Assembly: GCA_024234975.1 (NCBI GenBank) | Contig: JACKNH010000005.1 | Span: 310,001-374,000 of the forward strand | Length of the DNA: 64,000 bases | Reading direction: 5' to 3' | Source of the DNA: Gammaproteobacteria bacterium | GTDB taxonomy: Bacteria; Pseudomonadota; Gammaproteobacteria; Ga0077536 | Translations under genes and position numbers: made by a program | In this document: piece by piece, positions 25,936 to 35,589 of the stretch | Layout: each line of letters starts with the position of its first letter | Position numbering within the stretch: position 1 is the first letter of the stretch | Notes under the pieces: generated by a model | What the model saw: the letters and a program-made list of their open reading frames with translations, nothing else | Told to the model about the DNA's origin: nothing | Databases searched by the model: none

Positions 25936-27041
25936 CGCGCTGGTTTTCATTCCGTCGCGTGCTGGCCATCGCCGGCAAGGAATTCTTTCACCTGCGCCGC
26001 GATCGGCTGACTGGCGGCATGGTCGCGGGTATTCCACTGATGATGACACTGTTGTTCGGTTACGCCATCAACCAGGATGTGCGTCACCTGTCCGGCGCGG
26101 TGTATGACGAAGCAGGTTCGCGCGAATCGCGTGCACTGGTGCAGGCAGCCCAGGCCACGCAGGTGATCGACATCAAGCGTTATGCTCAATCGATAAGCGA
26201 ACTCGAGCACTGGCTGGTGACTGGCGAGATTCTCATCGGCATTGTGATTCCGCACGACTACGAAAGCCGACGGCAGACTGGTGACAGGACCCCCGCCCAG
26301 TTGCTGGTATCGGCGGCCGATCCCGTCGTGCTGTCCGCTGCCCGCAGCCTGACAGCATTGCCGATTCCAGGGCGGATCCCCGCCGATGCCAACGCTGTAC
26401 CGGCTACCTTCGCCCTGCGTGCCTATTTCAACCCTGAACGACGCTCACCAGTCTTCATTGTGCCCGGTCTCACCGGCGTGATCCTCACGTTGACCATGGT
26501 GTTGTTCACCGCCATTGCCATCGTGCGCGAGCGCGAACGCGGTAATCTCGAACTGCTCATCACCACCCCGGTGCGCAGCCTCGAGTTGATGGTCGGCAAG
26601 ATCCTGCCCTACGTCGTCATCGGCTATGTGCAGGTCACGTTGATCCTGCTGCTGGGAGTGTTCCTGTTCAACGTGCCGATCGCGGGCAACCTGGGCGATT
26701 TCTTTGTCGGCGCCGGATTGTTCGTGTTGTCTGTGTTGACCCTCGGCCTGATGATTTCAACCGTCGCCAGCAGCCAGTTCCAGGCATTCCAGCTGAACCT
26801 CGTCACCTTTCTGCCGCAGTTGCTGCTGTCAGGCTACATGTTCCCTTTCGAGGGAATGCCGCGCCCGGCGCAATGGCTGGCCGAACTGTTTCCGTTGACC
26901 CATTTCCTGCGTATCGCGCGCGGCATCCTGTTGCGGGGTGCGACACTCGCCGATCTGAATGCCCAGCTGTGGCCGTTGCTGGCCTTCTTTCTGGTGATGT
27001 TGCTGCTGTCCGCGCTGCGTTTCCGCAAGCGGCTGGATTGA
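25932..27041 (+). CDS. ABC-2 type efflux permease (YbhS/YbhR-like)
   Basis: A 369-residue membrane protein. TM1 is near residues 25-45 (MVAGIPLMMTLLFGYAI), a periplasmic domain of ~130 residues follows, then five helices in the C-terminal half with the ABC-2 motif RERERGNLELLITTP. It overlaps the ATPase gene by 4 bases. Only one permease gene is present, whereas E. coli has ybhS and ybhR, so a homodimer is expected. Probable role: export of a toxic amphiphile. Confidence 0.92.
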   Translation: MTRWFSFRRVLAIAGKEFFHLRRDRLTGGMVAGIPLMMTLLFGYAINQDVRHLSGAVYDEAGSRESRALVQAAQATQVIDIKRYAQSISELEHWLVTGEILIGIVIPHDYESRRQTGDRTPAQLLVSAADPVVLSAARSLTALPIPGRIPADANAVPATFALRAYFNPERRSPVFIVPGLTGVILTLTMVLFTAIAIVRERERGNLELLITTPVRSLELMVGKILPYVVIGYVQVTLILLLGVFLFNVPIAGNLGDFFVGAGLFVLSVLTLGLMISTVASSQFQAFQLNLVTFLPQLLLSGYMFPFEGMPRPAQWLAELFPLTHFLRIARGILLRGATLADLNAQLWPLLAFFLVMLLLSALRFRKRLD

Positions 27042-27111
27042 CGGCGCATTCTCAATCCGGTGCGCATCCTTTATGCTTCGACGCCATGTTTCTGGCTTGA
27101 GGTGAGCTTCG

Positions 27112-28062
27112 GTGGCACATTTGGTAGGCGATATCGGCGGCACGCATTCGCGCTTCGCGCTGGTTGAATTGACCGCCGGCAAACCGCTGTTGCACGCTGC
27201 GCGGCAGACCGAAAATGCCGGTTTCGCCAGCTTGACCGAAGCCGCCCGGCACTACGTCGACAGCGTCGGCGCCCAAATAGATTCCGTGGTGCTGGCGGTC
27301 GCGGCGCCGGTCTCCGGCCCGGATGTGCAGCTGATCAACCTCAACTGGTCGTTCAATCAGCACGCGTTGTGCAAACAACTCGGAGCCAGCAGTCTCAAGG
27401 TCATCAACGATTTCACCGCCGTTTCGTACTGTCTGCCGCTGCTGGGCGTGGACGATGTGCGGGTGATAGGCGACGCGCCGTTCCCGGCCGACCCTGCCAC
27501 ACTGAAGCGGCTGGCCGTGCTCGGCCCGGGCACCGGCATGGGCGTGGGCGGCGTGGTTCGTGCGGGAGATATGTGGGCGCCACTGGTCTCCGAGGGCGGG
27601 CATGCAACGATTGCTCCGCATGACGCGGATGACATTGCGGTGGTCTCACATGTGATGGCGAAGCACGGTCGTGTATTCAATGAAATGCTGTTGTCCGGTC
27701 CCGGGCTGTGCAATCTTTATGACGCGATCGCTGCCATCCGCAAGCAACCGACAGAACCACTGTCACCGGCAGAGATCACTACGCGCGCACTCGCCGGTGG
27801 CGACCCGCTTTGCAAAGAAGTGCTGGATAGGTTCTGTGCAATGCTGGGCAGCGTCGCCGGCGACATTGCGATGTTGTGGTGGGCCGATGTGGTATTCATT
27901 GCCGGCGGTATCGTGCCGCGCTTTGTCGATTATTTCGCCACGAGTGGATTCCGCGCGCGTTTTGAAGCCAAGAGCGACTACAGCCGGTTCATGCGGCCGA
28001 TACCAACCTGTGTGATCACCGAGCCGAATTACGGTTTGCTGGGCGCCGCGGCCTGTCTGTAG
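27112..28062 (+). CDS. glk: glucokinase
   Basis: A 316-residue ATP-dependent hexose kinase of the bacterial Glk family (glucose to glucose-6-phosphate). The N-terminal phosphate loop is VGDIGGTHSRFAL. The ATP/adenosine-binding LGPGTGMGVGG and the catalytic-region NDFTAVSY are in place, followed by SEGGHATIAP and a C-terminal GGIVPRF. GTG start at 27112, with GAGGTGAG 6 bases upstream. Together with the phosphoglucomutase gene at 29816 it can feed glucose-1-phosphate to the sugar-nucleotide genes further right. Confidence 0.95.
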   Translation: MAHLVGDIGGTHSRFALVELTAGKPLLHAARQTENAGFASLTEAARHYVDSVGAQIDSVVLAVAAPVSGPDVQLINLNWSFNQHALCKQLGASSLKVINDFTAVSYCLPLLGVDDVRVIGDAPFPADPATLKRLAVLGPGTGMGVGGVVRAGDMWAPLVSEGGHATIAPHDADDIAVVSHVMAKHGRVFNEMLLSGPGLCNLYDAIAAIRKQPTEPLSPAEITTRALAGGDPLCKEVLDRFCAMLGSVAGDIAMLWWADVVFIAGGIVPRFVDYFATSGFRARFEAKSDYSRFMRPIPTCVITEPNYGLLGAAACL

Positions 28063-28118
28063 CCGGTCGCCGGACTGCCGACTCAAATCCCGAACTGCAA
28101 CAAGAATCTGGAGTTACC

Positions 28119-29084
28119 ATGAAACCACGCGTTCTGGTCACGGCTGAAGTATTCGACGAAGTGCTCGAGTACCTGCGCGAGCATTGTGAAGTTGAAGCCA
28201 ACCTCGAACCACTCAGTCCGTCGGCGGACAAGCTGCGCTCGCAGTTGGCTGACAAGGATGGTGTGGTATGCATGCTCACCGATCGCATTGACGATGCATT
28301 GCTGGCTGCGTGCCCGCAACTCAAGGCGGTGTGCAACGTTGCGGTCGGTTACAACAACATCGATGTCGCGGCGTGCACCGCGCGTGGTATCCGCGTGACC
28401 AATACGCCGGGTGTGCTGGACGAGACGACCGCAGACCTGGTGTTCACGTTGCTGCTGGCCACCGCGCGACGCCTGACCGAAGCCGAGATGTATCTGCGTA
28501 ACGGCCAGTGGCAGGGCTGGCATCTTCGGCAATTGGCCGGCGTCGACGTTCATGGCAGCACCATGGGCATCATCGGTATGGGCCGCATCGGCCAGGCCAT
28601 CGTCCGCCGCGCCAGCGGTTTCAATATGAAAGTGATCTACCACAACCGCAGCCGCCTGGATGGAGCGGTCGAGCGTGAACTGGGCGTGGCCTATGCCGGA
28701 TTCGATGAATTGATGGGCGCCGCCGACTTTGTCGTCCTGCAAGTGCCGTACTCGCAGGCAACGCATCACCTGATCGACGCCGCGGCGCTGAAGAAGATGA
28801 AGCGCAGCGGTATTCTCATCAATGCCGCCCGCGGCGGTGTGGTGGATGACGCTGCGCTGATCGCGGCGCTGGCGGATGGCACGATACGGGCAGCGGGTCT
28901 CGATGTGTTCGAGAACGAGCCGCGGTTCAATCCGGGCTTCCTGGATTTGAAGAATGTCGTGCTGGCGCCGCACATCGGCAGTTCCACCGAAGGCACGCGG
29001 CTGGCGATGGCGATGACCGCCGCGCGCAATCTGGTCGCCGCGTTGCAGGGTCAGCGGCCGCCCAACCAGGTCAACGAGGTGTAG
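28119..29084 (+). CDS. D-isomer 2-hydroxyacid dehydrogenase (glyoxylate/hydroxypyruvate reductase type)
   Basis: A 321-residue NAD(P)H-dependent reductase. The Rossmann motif MGIIGMGRIGQAI is near residues 149-161. The catalytic Arg lies in NAARGGVVDD, the Glu in FENEP and the His in APHIGSST. The overall pattern fits GhrB/GyaR-like glyoxylate or hydroxypyruvate reductases. Malate synthase G, which also uses glyoxylate, lies at 35590, but on a different transcript. GGAG is 6 bases before the ATG. Confidence 0.92.
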   Translation: MKPRVLVTAEVFDEVLEYLREHCEVEANLEPLSPSADKLRSQLADKDGVVCMLTDRIDDALLAACPQLKAVCNVAVGYNNIDVAACTARGIRVTNTPGVLDETTADLVFTLLLATARRLTEAEMYLRNGQWQGWHLRQLAGVDVHGSTMGIIGMGRIGQAIVRRASGFNMKVIYHNRSRLDGAVERELGVAYAGFDELMGAADFVVLQVPYSQATHHLIDAAALKKMKRSGILINAARGGVVDDAALIAALADGTIRAAGLDVFENEPRFNPGFLDLKNVVLAPHIGSSTEGTRLAMAMTAARNLVAALQGQRPPNQVNEV

Positions 29085-29105
29085 GCACGCCAGGCCGCGA
29101 CGCGG

Positions 29106-29819
29106 TCAGATGGCCGATGATTCGACCGCGAGTGGCACCGGCACATCAGCGAGCGTTATGCGTTGCGATAACGTTTCGACCAGCGCTTCCGGAGTGTCGT
29201 GAATGCAGGTATCAGGAACGCCGCCTTTGCTGGTCAGACGGCGATGCGTATCGAATCCATAGCTTGCCATCGCGACGTCATAACCCGTCGCTGAACCGGC
29301 ACGGTAGTCACCGATTTCATCCCCGGCGAACAGGCACAGCGTGTAGTGGCTGGATTTCATCGCCGCCAGCACATCGTCCTTGCGCGTGCCGACCGGCAGT
29401 GGAATTACGAAGTCCAACCCGCGATCGTCGATATCACTGTTGCGCAGAACGGTGCGGATTGTCATGCCGGGGTTCAGCGTGAAGTTGCGGCTGACGACGC
29501 CGACATGGATATCCGGCGAGACAATCATCTGGTTGAGCAGCGGCGTGAACGCCGGGTAGACACGACCATTCTGCAAGAACTGCCTCGTCAGGCCTTCGCG
29601 TACGGTCTGTTCGCGCGGCACGCTGAAGCGCACCAGGTTGCCCAGCAACTCACGGCCACCGCCCAGGTACTTGAGGAATTTCCGGCGGTCGCGAAAGCGT
29701 TCTTCATCGCCAATGTCCAGACCGAACGACTCGAAGGTCGCCTTCATGATGTCGTAGGAATCGATGAGCAAGCCGTCGAAGTCAAACACGACGAGCTTGG
29801 TTTTCAGCAGTGGTTTCAC
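29106..29819 (-). CDS. HAD-superfamily hydrolase
   Basis: A 237-residue phosphatase-like protein. Motif I is VVFDFDGLLIDS (Asp nucleophile plus general acid Asp), motif II SRN in VVSRNF, and motif IV AGDEIGDYRAG. A helical cap lies between motifs I and II. It resembles phosphoglycolate phosphatase/beta-phosphoglucomutase-like HADs. It overlaps the stop of pgm by 4 bases and is certainly co-transcribed with it, suggesting a sugar-phosphate substrate; this remains an inference. Confidence 0.87.
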   Translation of the reverse strand: MKPLLKTKLVVFDFDGLLIDSYDIMKATFESFGLDIGDEERFRDRRKFLKYLGGGRELLGNLVRFSVPREQTVREGLTRQFLQNGRVYPAFTPLLNQMIVSPDIHVGVVSRNFTLNPGMTIRTVLRNSDIDDRGLDFVIPLPVGTRKDDVLAAMKSSHYTLCLFAGDEIGDYRAGSATGYDVAMASYGFDTHRRLTSKGGVPDTCIHDTPEALVETLSQRITLADVPVPLAVESSAI

Positions 29820-31462
29820 AATCCCGCGGCCTGAAAGGTGGCCGAGATCAACGACTGCGCCTCCTGTTGAATGCGTTGCAGGTGAGCCGGACCGTCAAAG
29901 CTTTCGGCATACAGCTTGTACACATCCTCGGTGCCAGAGGGCCGCGCCGCGAACCAGCCATTGGCGGTGACGACCTTGACGCCGCCAATGGCGGCTTCGT
30001 TGCCCGGTGCCTTGCTCAGCACCGCGGTAATGGGCGCGCCCGCCAGTGAAGTGGCGGTGACATTCGCACTGGACAGTTTGCTCAGCACCGCCTTTTGCGC
30101 GGGGCTGGCCGGGGCGTCGATGCGTTCGTAGACCGGGTCGCCAAGGCGGCCGGCAATCGCCTGGTAGTACGCGTGCGGATTGCGACCGGTTCGCGCCAGC
30201 ATTTCGATCGCCAGCAGATTCAGTATCACGCCATCCTTGTCGGTACACCATGTCGTGCCGTCGCGCTTGAGAAAAGCCGCGCCGGCGCTCTCTTCACCGC
30301 CGAAACCCAGGGTGCCGCGATACAGACCATCGACGAACCATTTGAAGCCCACCGGCACTTCGTACAGCGTTCGACCGAGATCGTTCGCGACGCGGTCGAT
30401 CATGCTGCTGGAGACGATGGTTTTGCCGATGCCGACATCAGCGCCCCACTGCGGGCGATGGCGGAACAGGTAATCGATGGCGGCCGTCAGATAGTGGTTG
30501 GGGTTCATCAGGCCGGCGGGCGTTACGATGCCATGGCGATCGGTATCGGTGTCGTTGCCGAACGCGAGATCGTACGAATCCTTCATCGCGATCAATCCGG
30601 CCATCGCATACGGCGACGAACAGTCCATGCGGATCTTGCCGTCCCAATCCAGCGTCATGAACGAAAACGTCGGGTCCACCGCTTTATTGGTGACCGTGAG
30701 ATTCAGCCCGTAGCGCTCGGCGATCGGCGCCCAGTAAGCAACGCCGGCGCCGCCCAGCGGATCCACCGCGGCGTTGATGGAAGCGCCACGCATCACATCG
30801 AAGTCGATCACCTCGCCGAGTGCGCTGATATAGCCATCCATGTAGTTGAAACGGTGAGTGAGCTCGCTGCGCAACGCCTCGGCGTAATCGATGCGGCGTA
30901 CGCCGTTCAATCCACTGGCAAGCAGTTCATTGGCCCTGGTCTCAATCCAGCGGGTGGCATCGGTATCGGCCGGACCGCCATGTGGCGGGTTGTACTTGAA
31001 GCCGCCGTCCTGCGGTGGGTTGTGCGATGGGGTGATCACGATGCCGTCGGCCTGCGCCGTTGCGTGACTGCGGTTCCAGACGAGAATGGCGTGCGAGACC
31101 ACCGGGGTCGGGGTGTAGCCGTCGCCATCATCAATCATCGTGGTCACGCCATTTGCGATCAGCACTTCCAGCGCGGTACGTTGAGCCGGGGCGGAAATCG
31201 CATGGGAATCGCGGCCGAGGAACAGCGGGCCGGCGATGCCATTGTTGGCGCGGTACTCGCACAAGGCCTGGGTCACCGCCAGGATGTGGGCCTCGTTGAA
31301 TGTGCCATTCAGGGGTGAGCCGCGGTGCCCGCTGGTGCCGAACGCCACGCGCTGGGCCACATTTTCCGGATCCGGACGTTGGCTGTAGTAGCTGTTTTCC
31401 AGTGCGCTGACATCGATGAGGTCAGCAGTGGTGGCGGGGGTTCCTGCCCGTGGATGCGTCAT
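29816..31462 (-). CDS. pgm: phosphoglucomutase (alpha-D-glucose phosphate-specific)
   Basis: A 548-residue enzyme interconverting glucose-6-phosphate and glucose-1-phosphate. FGTSGHRGSPLNGTF is near the N-terminus, the phospho-serine loop is TPSHNPPQDGG, the metal-binding segment is DTDTDRHG, the sugar loop is GGEESAG, and the phosphate-binding RPSGTEDVYK is at the C-terminus. The start at 31462 has GAGGAG 4-5 bases upstream and gives MTHPRAGTP; the frame runs 12 codons further up. It supplies glucose-1-phosphate for dTDP-sugars made by the rfb genes at 41.8-43.6 kb. Confidence 0.96.
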   Translation of the reverse strand: MTHPRAGTPATTADLIDVSALENSYYSQRPDPENVAQRVAFGTSGHRGSPLNGTFNEAHILAVTQALCEYRANNGIAGPLFLGRDSHAISAPAQRTALEVLIANGVTTMIDDGDGYTPTPVVSHAILVWNRSHATAQADGIVITPSHNPPQDGGFKYNPPHGGPADTDATRWIETRANELLASGLNGVRRIDYAEALRSELTHRFNYMDGYISALGEVIDFDVMRGASINAAVDPLGGAGVAYWAPIAERYGLNLTVTNKAVDPTFSFMTLDWDGKIRMDCSSPYAMAGLIAMKDSYDLAFGNDTDTDRHGIVTPAGLMNPNHYLTAAIDYLFRHRPQWGADVGIGKTIVSSSMIDRVANDLGRTLYEVPVGFKWFVDGLYRGTLGFGGEESAGAAFLKRDGTTWCTDKDGVILNLLAIEMLARTGRNPHAYYQAIAGRLGDPVYERIDAPASPAQKAVLSKLSSANVTATSLAGAPITAVLSKAPGNEAAIGGVKVVTANGWFAARPSGTEDVYKLYAESFDGPAHLQRIQQEAQSLISATFQAAGL

Positions 31463-31557
31463 GGGGCTCCTCTCATTGCAGCAGTTTCGCCGCAGCATAC
31501 ACGAGCCGCTGCACTGCGGCGCGGCAACGGCGGGTACAGCGATCGTGTCCGACCGGA

Positions 31558-33117
31558 TCAGGCGCCGTCGATAAGGCCCGGGCGCCCCGCTTCGACGGTG
31601 AACTGCTTCAACACGCGGGCCGGGCTGTCGGCACGACGGGCATCGTCCAGGCCGACGAGCGCGATGCTGAGCGATTCCTGGGTGAAATCCAGCCGGGCAT
31701 AGCCGCGATGCGCGCCGTCGACAAAGCGGGTGGCGGGATTTCCGGCGGCAAGGTTTTCGAAGAAATCCTGCGTTCTTGCGTTGCTGGTGATCGACGTTGC
31801 CGTGATCTCGCAGGCCACCGCGGGCGAGGCGGGGTCGGCAGGTGTCTGGTGCAGGTTGGAGGCGATGAAGGCGTGAATGTCGCCACTGAGCACCACCGGA
31901 TTGCTGACGTCATTGGCCGTGAAACCATCCAGCAGACGTTGGCGCGCCTGCGGGTAGCCGTTCCAGCCGTCGGTCCAGAACTGCTGGTCGGGGCCACGAT
32001 CCTCATCCAGGTAGGCCATCACGGTCTGCTGGGCGATGATGTTCCAGCGCGCGCGGCGGGGCGAGGCCAGGCGGCCGTTCAACCAGTTTTCCTGGCGTGG
32101 TCCGAGCATGGTCTGCGCCGGATCACGCAGTCCGGCACAGGTGCTGCTGACCGTATTGCCACCGCGCTTGCCCGGCGCCGGACATGGATGCGGCGAGCGG
32201 TATTGGCGACCGTCCAGCAGGCAGATGCGCGCGAGCTGGCCGTAGCTGTAATCGCCGTAGACCTTCATCGCCGGGCCAAACGGCACACTCTGGCGTGGCA
32301 GGGGCATGTGTTCGTAGTACGCACGGTAGGCCGCGGCGCGACGCTGCGCGAACCATTGGGGGTCGTCATCGTATTCCGAGACGAGGTCGGCATAGTCGTT
32401 GGCGACTTCGTGGTCATCCCAGGTCACCAGCCATGGCGCGTGCTGATGCATGGCTTGCAGGTCACGGTCCTGCTTGTACTGGGCGTAGCGGGTGCGATAG
32501 TCGGTCAGCGTATGCGATTCCGGGCCCTGGTGGTGACGGACCGGGTCAGCGCCGAAGCTGACTTCGTAGATATAGTCGCCGAGGTGGACGACCAGATCGG
32601 GATCATCGCGCAGCATATGGGCGTACGCGCCATAGAAGCCGTGCTCGTAATGCTGGCAGGAACAGCTGGCGATGCGCAGCCGCGTGTTCGGTGACCGCGG
32701 ATCAGGTGCCGTACGTGTGCGGCCGACGGGGCTGACCGCGTCGCCGCTGCGGAACCGGTACCAGTAGGTGGTGGCCGGTGCGAGATCGAGGACCTCGGCA
32801 TGGATGCTGTGCGCCCATTGCGGCGTGGCGTATTCCATTCCGCGGCGGACGATGTTGCGCATCTGGTCGTCGGCCGCCAGTTCCCACTCGACCGCGATGG
32901 TCGCCGGGTCCATGCCGCCCTCGGGTTCGAGCGGCCGGGGTGCGAGCCGGGTCCACAGCACGACGCGGTCCGCGCGCGGATTGCCGGAGGCCACCCCAAG
33001 CGTGAAAGGGTCACTCTGCCAGCGCGGAACGGTCAGGGCGGCGGAAGTGGCCGGTCCGGCGGACAGGGCCAGCAACGCGTTGACGGTGGCGGAACAGAAG
33101 CGGCGACGACCTGGCAT
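31558..33117 (-). CDS. PhoD-family alkaline phosphatase/phosphodiesterase
   Basis: A 519-residue secreted hydrolase. The N-terminus GRRRFC followed by a hydrophobic run fits a Tat signal. A PhoD_N beta domain (residues ~35-130, with SGNPRADRVVLWTRL) precedes the metallophosphatase core: HLGDYIYEV, WDDHEVANDY and VVLSGDIHAF. It releases phosphate from phosphate esters in the periplasm or outside, using Ca/Fe in known members. It lies 95 bases before pgm on the same strand and could share its transcript. No pho-box was identified. Confidence 0.92.
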   Translation of the reverse strand: MPGRRRFCSATVNALLALSAGPATSAALTVPRWQSDPFTLGVASGNPRADRVVLWTRLAPRPLEPEGGMDPATIAVEWELAADDQMRNIVRRGMEYATPQWAHSIHAEVLDLAPATTYWYRFRSGDAVSPVGRTRTAPDPRSPNTRLRIASCSCQHYEHGFYGAYAHMLRDDPDLVVHLGDYIYEVSFGADPVRHHQGPESHTLTDYRTRYAQYKQDRDLQAMHQHAPWLVTWDDHEVANDYADLVSEYDDDPQWFAQRRAAAYRAYYEHMPLPRQSVPFGPAMKVYGDYSYGQLARICLLDGRQYRSPHPCPAPGKRGGNTVSSTCAGLRDPAQTMLGPRQENWLNGRLASPRRARWNIIAQQTVMAYLDEDRGPDQQFWTDGWNGYPQARQRLLDGFTANDVSNPVVLSGDIHAFIASNLHQTPADPASPAVACEITATSITSNARTQDFFENLAAGNPATRFVDGAHRGYARLDFTQESLSIALVGLDDARRADSPARVLKQFTVEAGRPGLIDGA

Positions 33118-33327
33118 GGGCTCTTCCTCGCGAAATCCGTGTGGTTGCGAAATTCAAGAGTATCGGTCGTGCGGATGACGAAGCGATGGCAGACCGGATT
33201 GGCGATGAGAATAGCAAGTGCGCCACGGTCGGCGCGAGGCCGTCGCAGTTCAGTGCGACAGGGGGAGGCGGCAGTATTGCTACAGAGTGTGCTGGCGGCC
33301 CCTGCCGCCAGCACCGGAACCAGGGAA

Positions 33328-33912
33328 TCAGCCGGCGTAGTTGGCGGCGGCGAAATCCCAGTTGACCAGGTGAGTCAGGAAGGTCCCGACGAAGTCCGGC
33401 CGGCGGTTGCGGAAATCGATGTAGTAGGCGTGTTCCCAGACGTCGACCGTGAGCAGCGGCGTATCGGTGGTGGTCAGCGGTGTACCGGCATTCGAGGTGT
33501 TTGCCAGATCAACCCCGCCTTCTGCGGTTTTCACCAACCAGGTCCAGCCCGAGCCGAAATTGCCGACGGCGGACTTGGTGAATTCTTCCTTGAACGCGTC
33601 GTACGAGCCCCAGCGCTTGTTGATCGCATCGGCCAGCGCACCGGTGGGTTCGCCGCCGCCATTGGGCTTGAGGCAGTTCCAGAAGAATGTGTGGTTCCAG
33701 ATCTGCGCCGCGTTGTTGAACATACCGCCACCGGACTTGCGGATGATGTCTTCCAGTGACATCGATTCGAATTCAGTGCCTTTGATCAGGTTGTTCAGAT
33801 TGGTCACGTAAGCGTTGTGGTGCTTGCCGTGGTGGAATTCCAACGTCTCCTTGGACATGTGCGGCGCCAGGGCGTCGATTGCGAAGGGCAGGTCGGGAAG
33901 TTTGTGTTCCAT
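33328..33912 (-). CDS. sodB: superoxide dismutase, iron type
   Basis: A 194-residue cytoplasmic enzyme that converts superoxide to peroxide and oxygen. Metal ligands are His27, His74 (QIWNHTFFW), Asp157 and His161 (DVWEHAYY). Gln70 in FNNAAQIWNH is the placement of the active-site Gln in Fe rather than Mn enzymes. Length and sequence are typical of gammaproteobacterial SodB. A promoter with a perfect TATAAT lies ~120 bases upstream. Confidence 0.97.
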   Translation of the reverse strand: MEHKLPDLPFAIDALAPHMSKETLEFHHGKHHNAYVTNLNNLIKGTEFESMSLEDIIRKSGGGMFNNAAQIWNHTFFWNCLKPNGGGEPTGALADAINKRWGSYDAFKEEFTKSAVGNFGSGWTWLVKTAEGGVDLANTSNAGTPLTTTDTPLLTVDVWEHAYYIDFRNRRPDFVGTFLTHLVNWDFAAANYAG

Positions 33913-34238
33913 TGAGGTGTCCTTTAGCAGTACGTTTTTTTGAATCCGGGCCTGCCTGCCCGGTGGGCCGGGCGGTGTTGTCGCGACGGCGGTAGCAGCA
34001 GGTGTCCCGGTGGCGCTGACGCCAGGCTGGTCATTATAGCGGTGCTGGCACAGGGGTGAAATCCGCCGGCACGGCAGACCTTACAAATTCCCCCGCGCCA
34101 ACCACGTATAATCCGGCGGCCCGGCGCAGGGATGCACCATGACAACGCGCAACGTCCCCAATGGAAGTCGGAGGAGAGCGGGGCGTGCTGGCAGGACGAA
34201 CGGCCATTTGAAATTGCGAGAAGCGGCGCCTACCAAGA
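33913..34238. other. divergent intergenic region, sodB / MFS gene
   Basis: 326 bases without a gene. It holds the sodB promoter on the minus strand (33.03-33.06 kb region listed separately at 34033) and, on the plus strand, a perfect TATAAT at 34107-34112 whose -35 is unclear (TTACAA at 34081 is 20 bases away). An ATG at 34139 opens a frame that only overlaps the MFS gene out of register. Confidence 0.5.
34033..34061 (-). promoter_or_regulatory. predicted sodB promoter
   Basis: On the minus strand: TTTCAC, 17 bases, TATAAT. The -10 is a perfect match and the -35 fair. The start of transcription would leave a leader of about 110 bases before the sodB ATG. Confidence 0.5.
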
Positions 34239-35447
34239 ATGAGTACTACCGAATCGACAGCGTCCCGGCACACCGCCGGGTTTGTCATTGGCCTGGGCCT
34301 GATGCTGAGCATGGGTGCGTTTCCGCTCGAGGCAACGTTGCCCAACCTGCCGGCGATCGCCAGCGACCTGGGGGCAGACGCCCGGCTGACACAATTGATT
34401 GTGTCGGTGACGATTCTCGGCTTCGCCTTGTCACAGATCCCGATTGGCCTGCTCGCCGATCGCTTCGGCCGCCGTGTCGTCCTGCTTGGCAGCACCTGCG
34501 TGTATCTCGTCGGCGCGATCGCGAGTAGCCTCGCCGAGTCCATCGAAGTGTTGCTGGCCGCACGCTTCCTGCTGGGACTGGGGGCGACCGCGGGGCCGGT
34601 CGTGGCCCGCGCCATCATTCGCGATGTGACCACCCCGGCCGAGGGCATACGCCTGTTATCGGCCGGCCTTGCGTTGGCGACCTCGGCCTTGATCTTCACG
34701 CCGCTGACCAGCAGCATCATTCTGCACTTCACCGGCTGGCGCGGCTCGCTGTTGCTCATCGTCACTCATGGTGCGGTGATTCTCGGCTACGCATGGCTGG
34801 CGTTGAGTGAAACCGCAACGTCCGACCATCGCCACTACTCGCCGTGGCAGCAGTTCAAACGTAGCGTCAGGCTGTACGTCGGTTGCGGCAAGAGTCTCTT
34901 CGCGACGGTGACGATGGCGGTATCGTTCGGCGGCTTCTTCGCCTTTGTCACCAGCGTGTCTACGTTGGTGATCGATGTGTACCAGCTTTCGCCCGGTTAT
35001 TACGCAATGTTGTACACACTGCCGATGTGCGCGGTGACCGGCGCCGCGATGATCGTGCGCAAATCGGTCGCGCGGTGGCCACGCGCCAGTATGGTTCACC
35101 TCGCGATCGCCCTGGTCGCCGGCTCCGGGGTGGTGCTGGCAGTGTGCTCACTATGGCCAACACCTTCGTTGCCGTTACTGTGGGCGATATTGACACTGTA
35201 TGCGTTCGGTTACGGCCTGGTGATGCCACTGATGATTTCCATCACGCTGGAACCGCTGCCGGAAGTTGCGGGATTCGTGTCCTCCATCATGGGCACGGTG
35301 CAATTCGGCATGGGTACGCTGATTTCAACATTGGCCGCATTTTTCTATGCCGGCACGACCCAGACCATGACCGTGCTGATGAGTGTGATGGCCGCGTTAT
35401 GTACGTTATTCTTCCTTACCACGCGCAAGGTGATGCTGGCGCACTGA
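34239..35447 (+). CDS. Bcr/CflA-type MFS efflux transporter
   Basis: A 402-residue, 12-helix proton-driven exporter. The MFS motif A is GLLADRFGRRVV (~65-76), and motif C-like GLGATAGPVVARAIIRDV is characteristic of the Bcr/CflA drug-export branch. The ATG at 34239 gives a short cytoplasmic N-terminus; its ribosome-binding site is poor. Substrates of related pumps include bicyclomycin, chloramphenicol and sulfonamides; none can be assigned here. Confidence 0.9.
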   Translation: MSTTESTASRHTAGFVIGLGLMLSMGAFPLEATLPNLPAIASDLGADARLTQLIVSVTILGFALSQIPIGLLADRFGRRVVLLGSTCVYLVGAIASSLAESIEVLLAARFLLGLGATAGPVVARAIIRDVTTPAEGIRLLSAGLALATSALIFTPLTSSIILHFTGWRGSLLLIVTHGAVILGYAWLALSETATSDHRHYSPWQQFKRSVRLYVGCGKSLFATVTMAVSFGGFFAFVTSVSTLVIDVYQLSPGYYAMLYTLPMCAVTGAAMIVRKSVARWPRASMVHLAIALVAGSGVVLAVCSLWPTPSLPLLWAILTLYAFGYGLVMPLMISITLEPLPEVAGFVSSIMGTVQFGMGTLISTLAAFFYAGTTQTMTVLMSVMAALCTLFFLTTRKVMLAH

Positions 35448-35589
35448 ACGCACGATTTCCGGCGGCAAAAGCATGTGAAGGGGCGTCATTGATCCGGCGC
35501 CGGGTCATCGGCCGGACGGGCTGATCCATTGGCGTTGTCAGTGGGTATACTGTCGCAACTTTTCATCGGACAGCACAGGAATACCCGTC

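Noticed and set aside
30095..31318. 407-codon plus-strand frame opposite pgm
   Set aside because: Shadow; His/Arg/Val-rich translation without any motif, whereas pgm matches throughout.
31450..32694. 414-codon plus-strand frame opposite phoD
   Set aside because: Shadow of phoD; no ribosome-binding site or domain.
34139..34528. Plus-strand frame starting before the MFS gene
   Set aside because: Out of register with the transporter and without similarity; mostly overlaps it.
35448..35589. Possible riboswitch or strong promoter before glcB
   Set aside because: Only a TATACT box is visible; I find no paired elements of a glycine-type riboswitch and no good -35.
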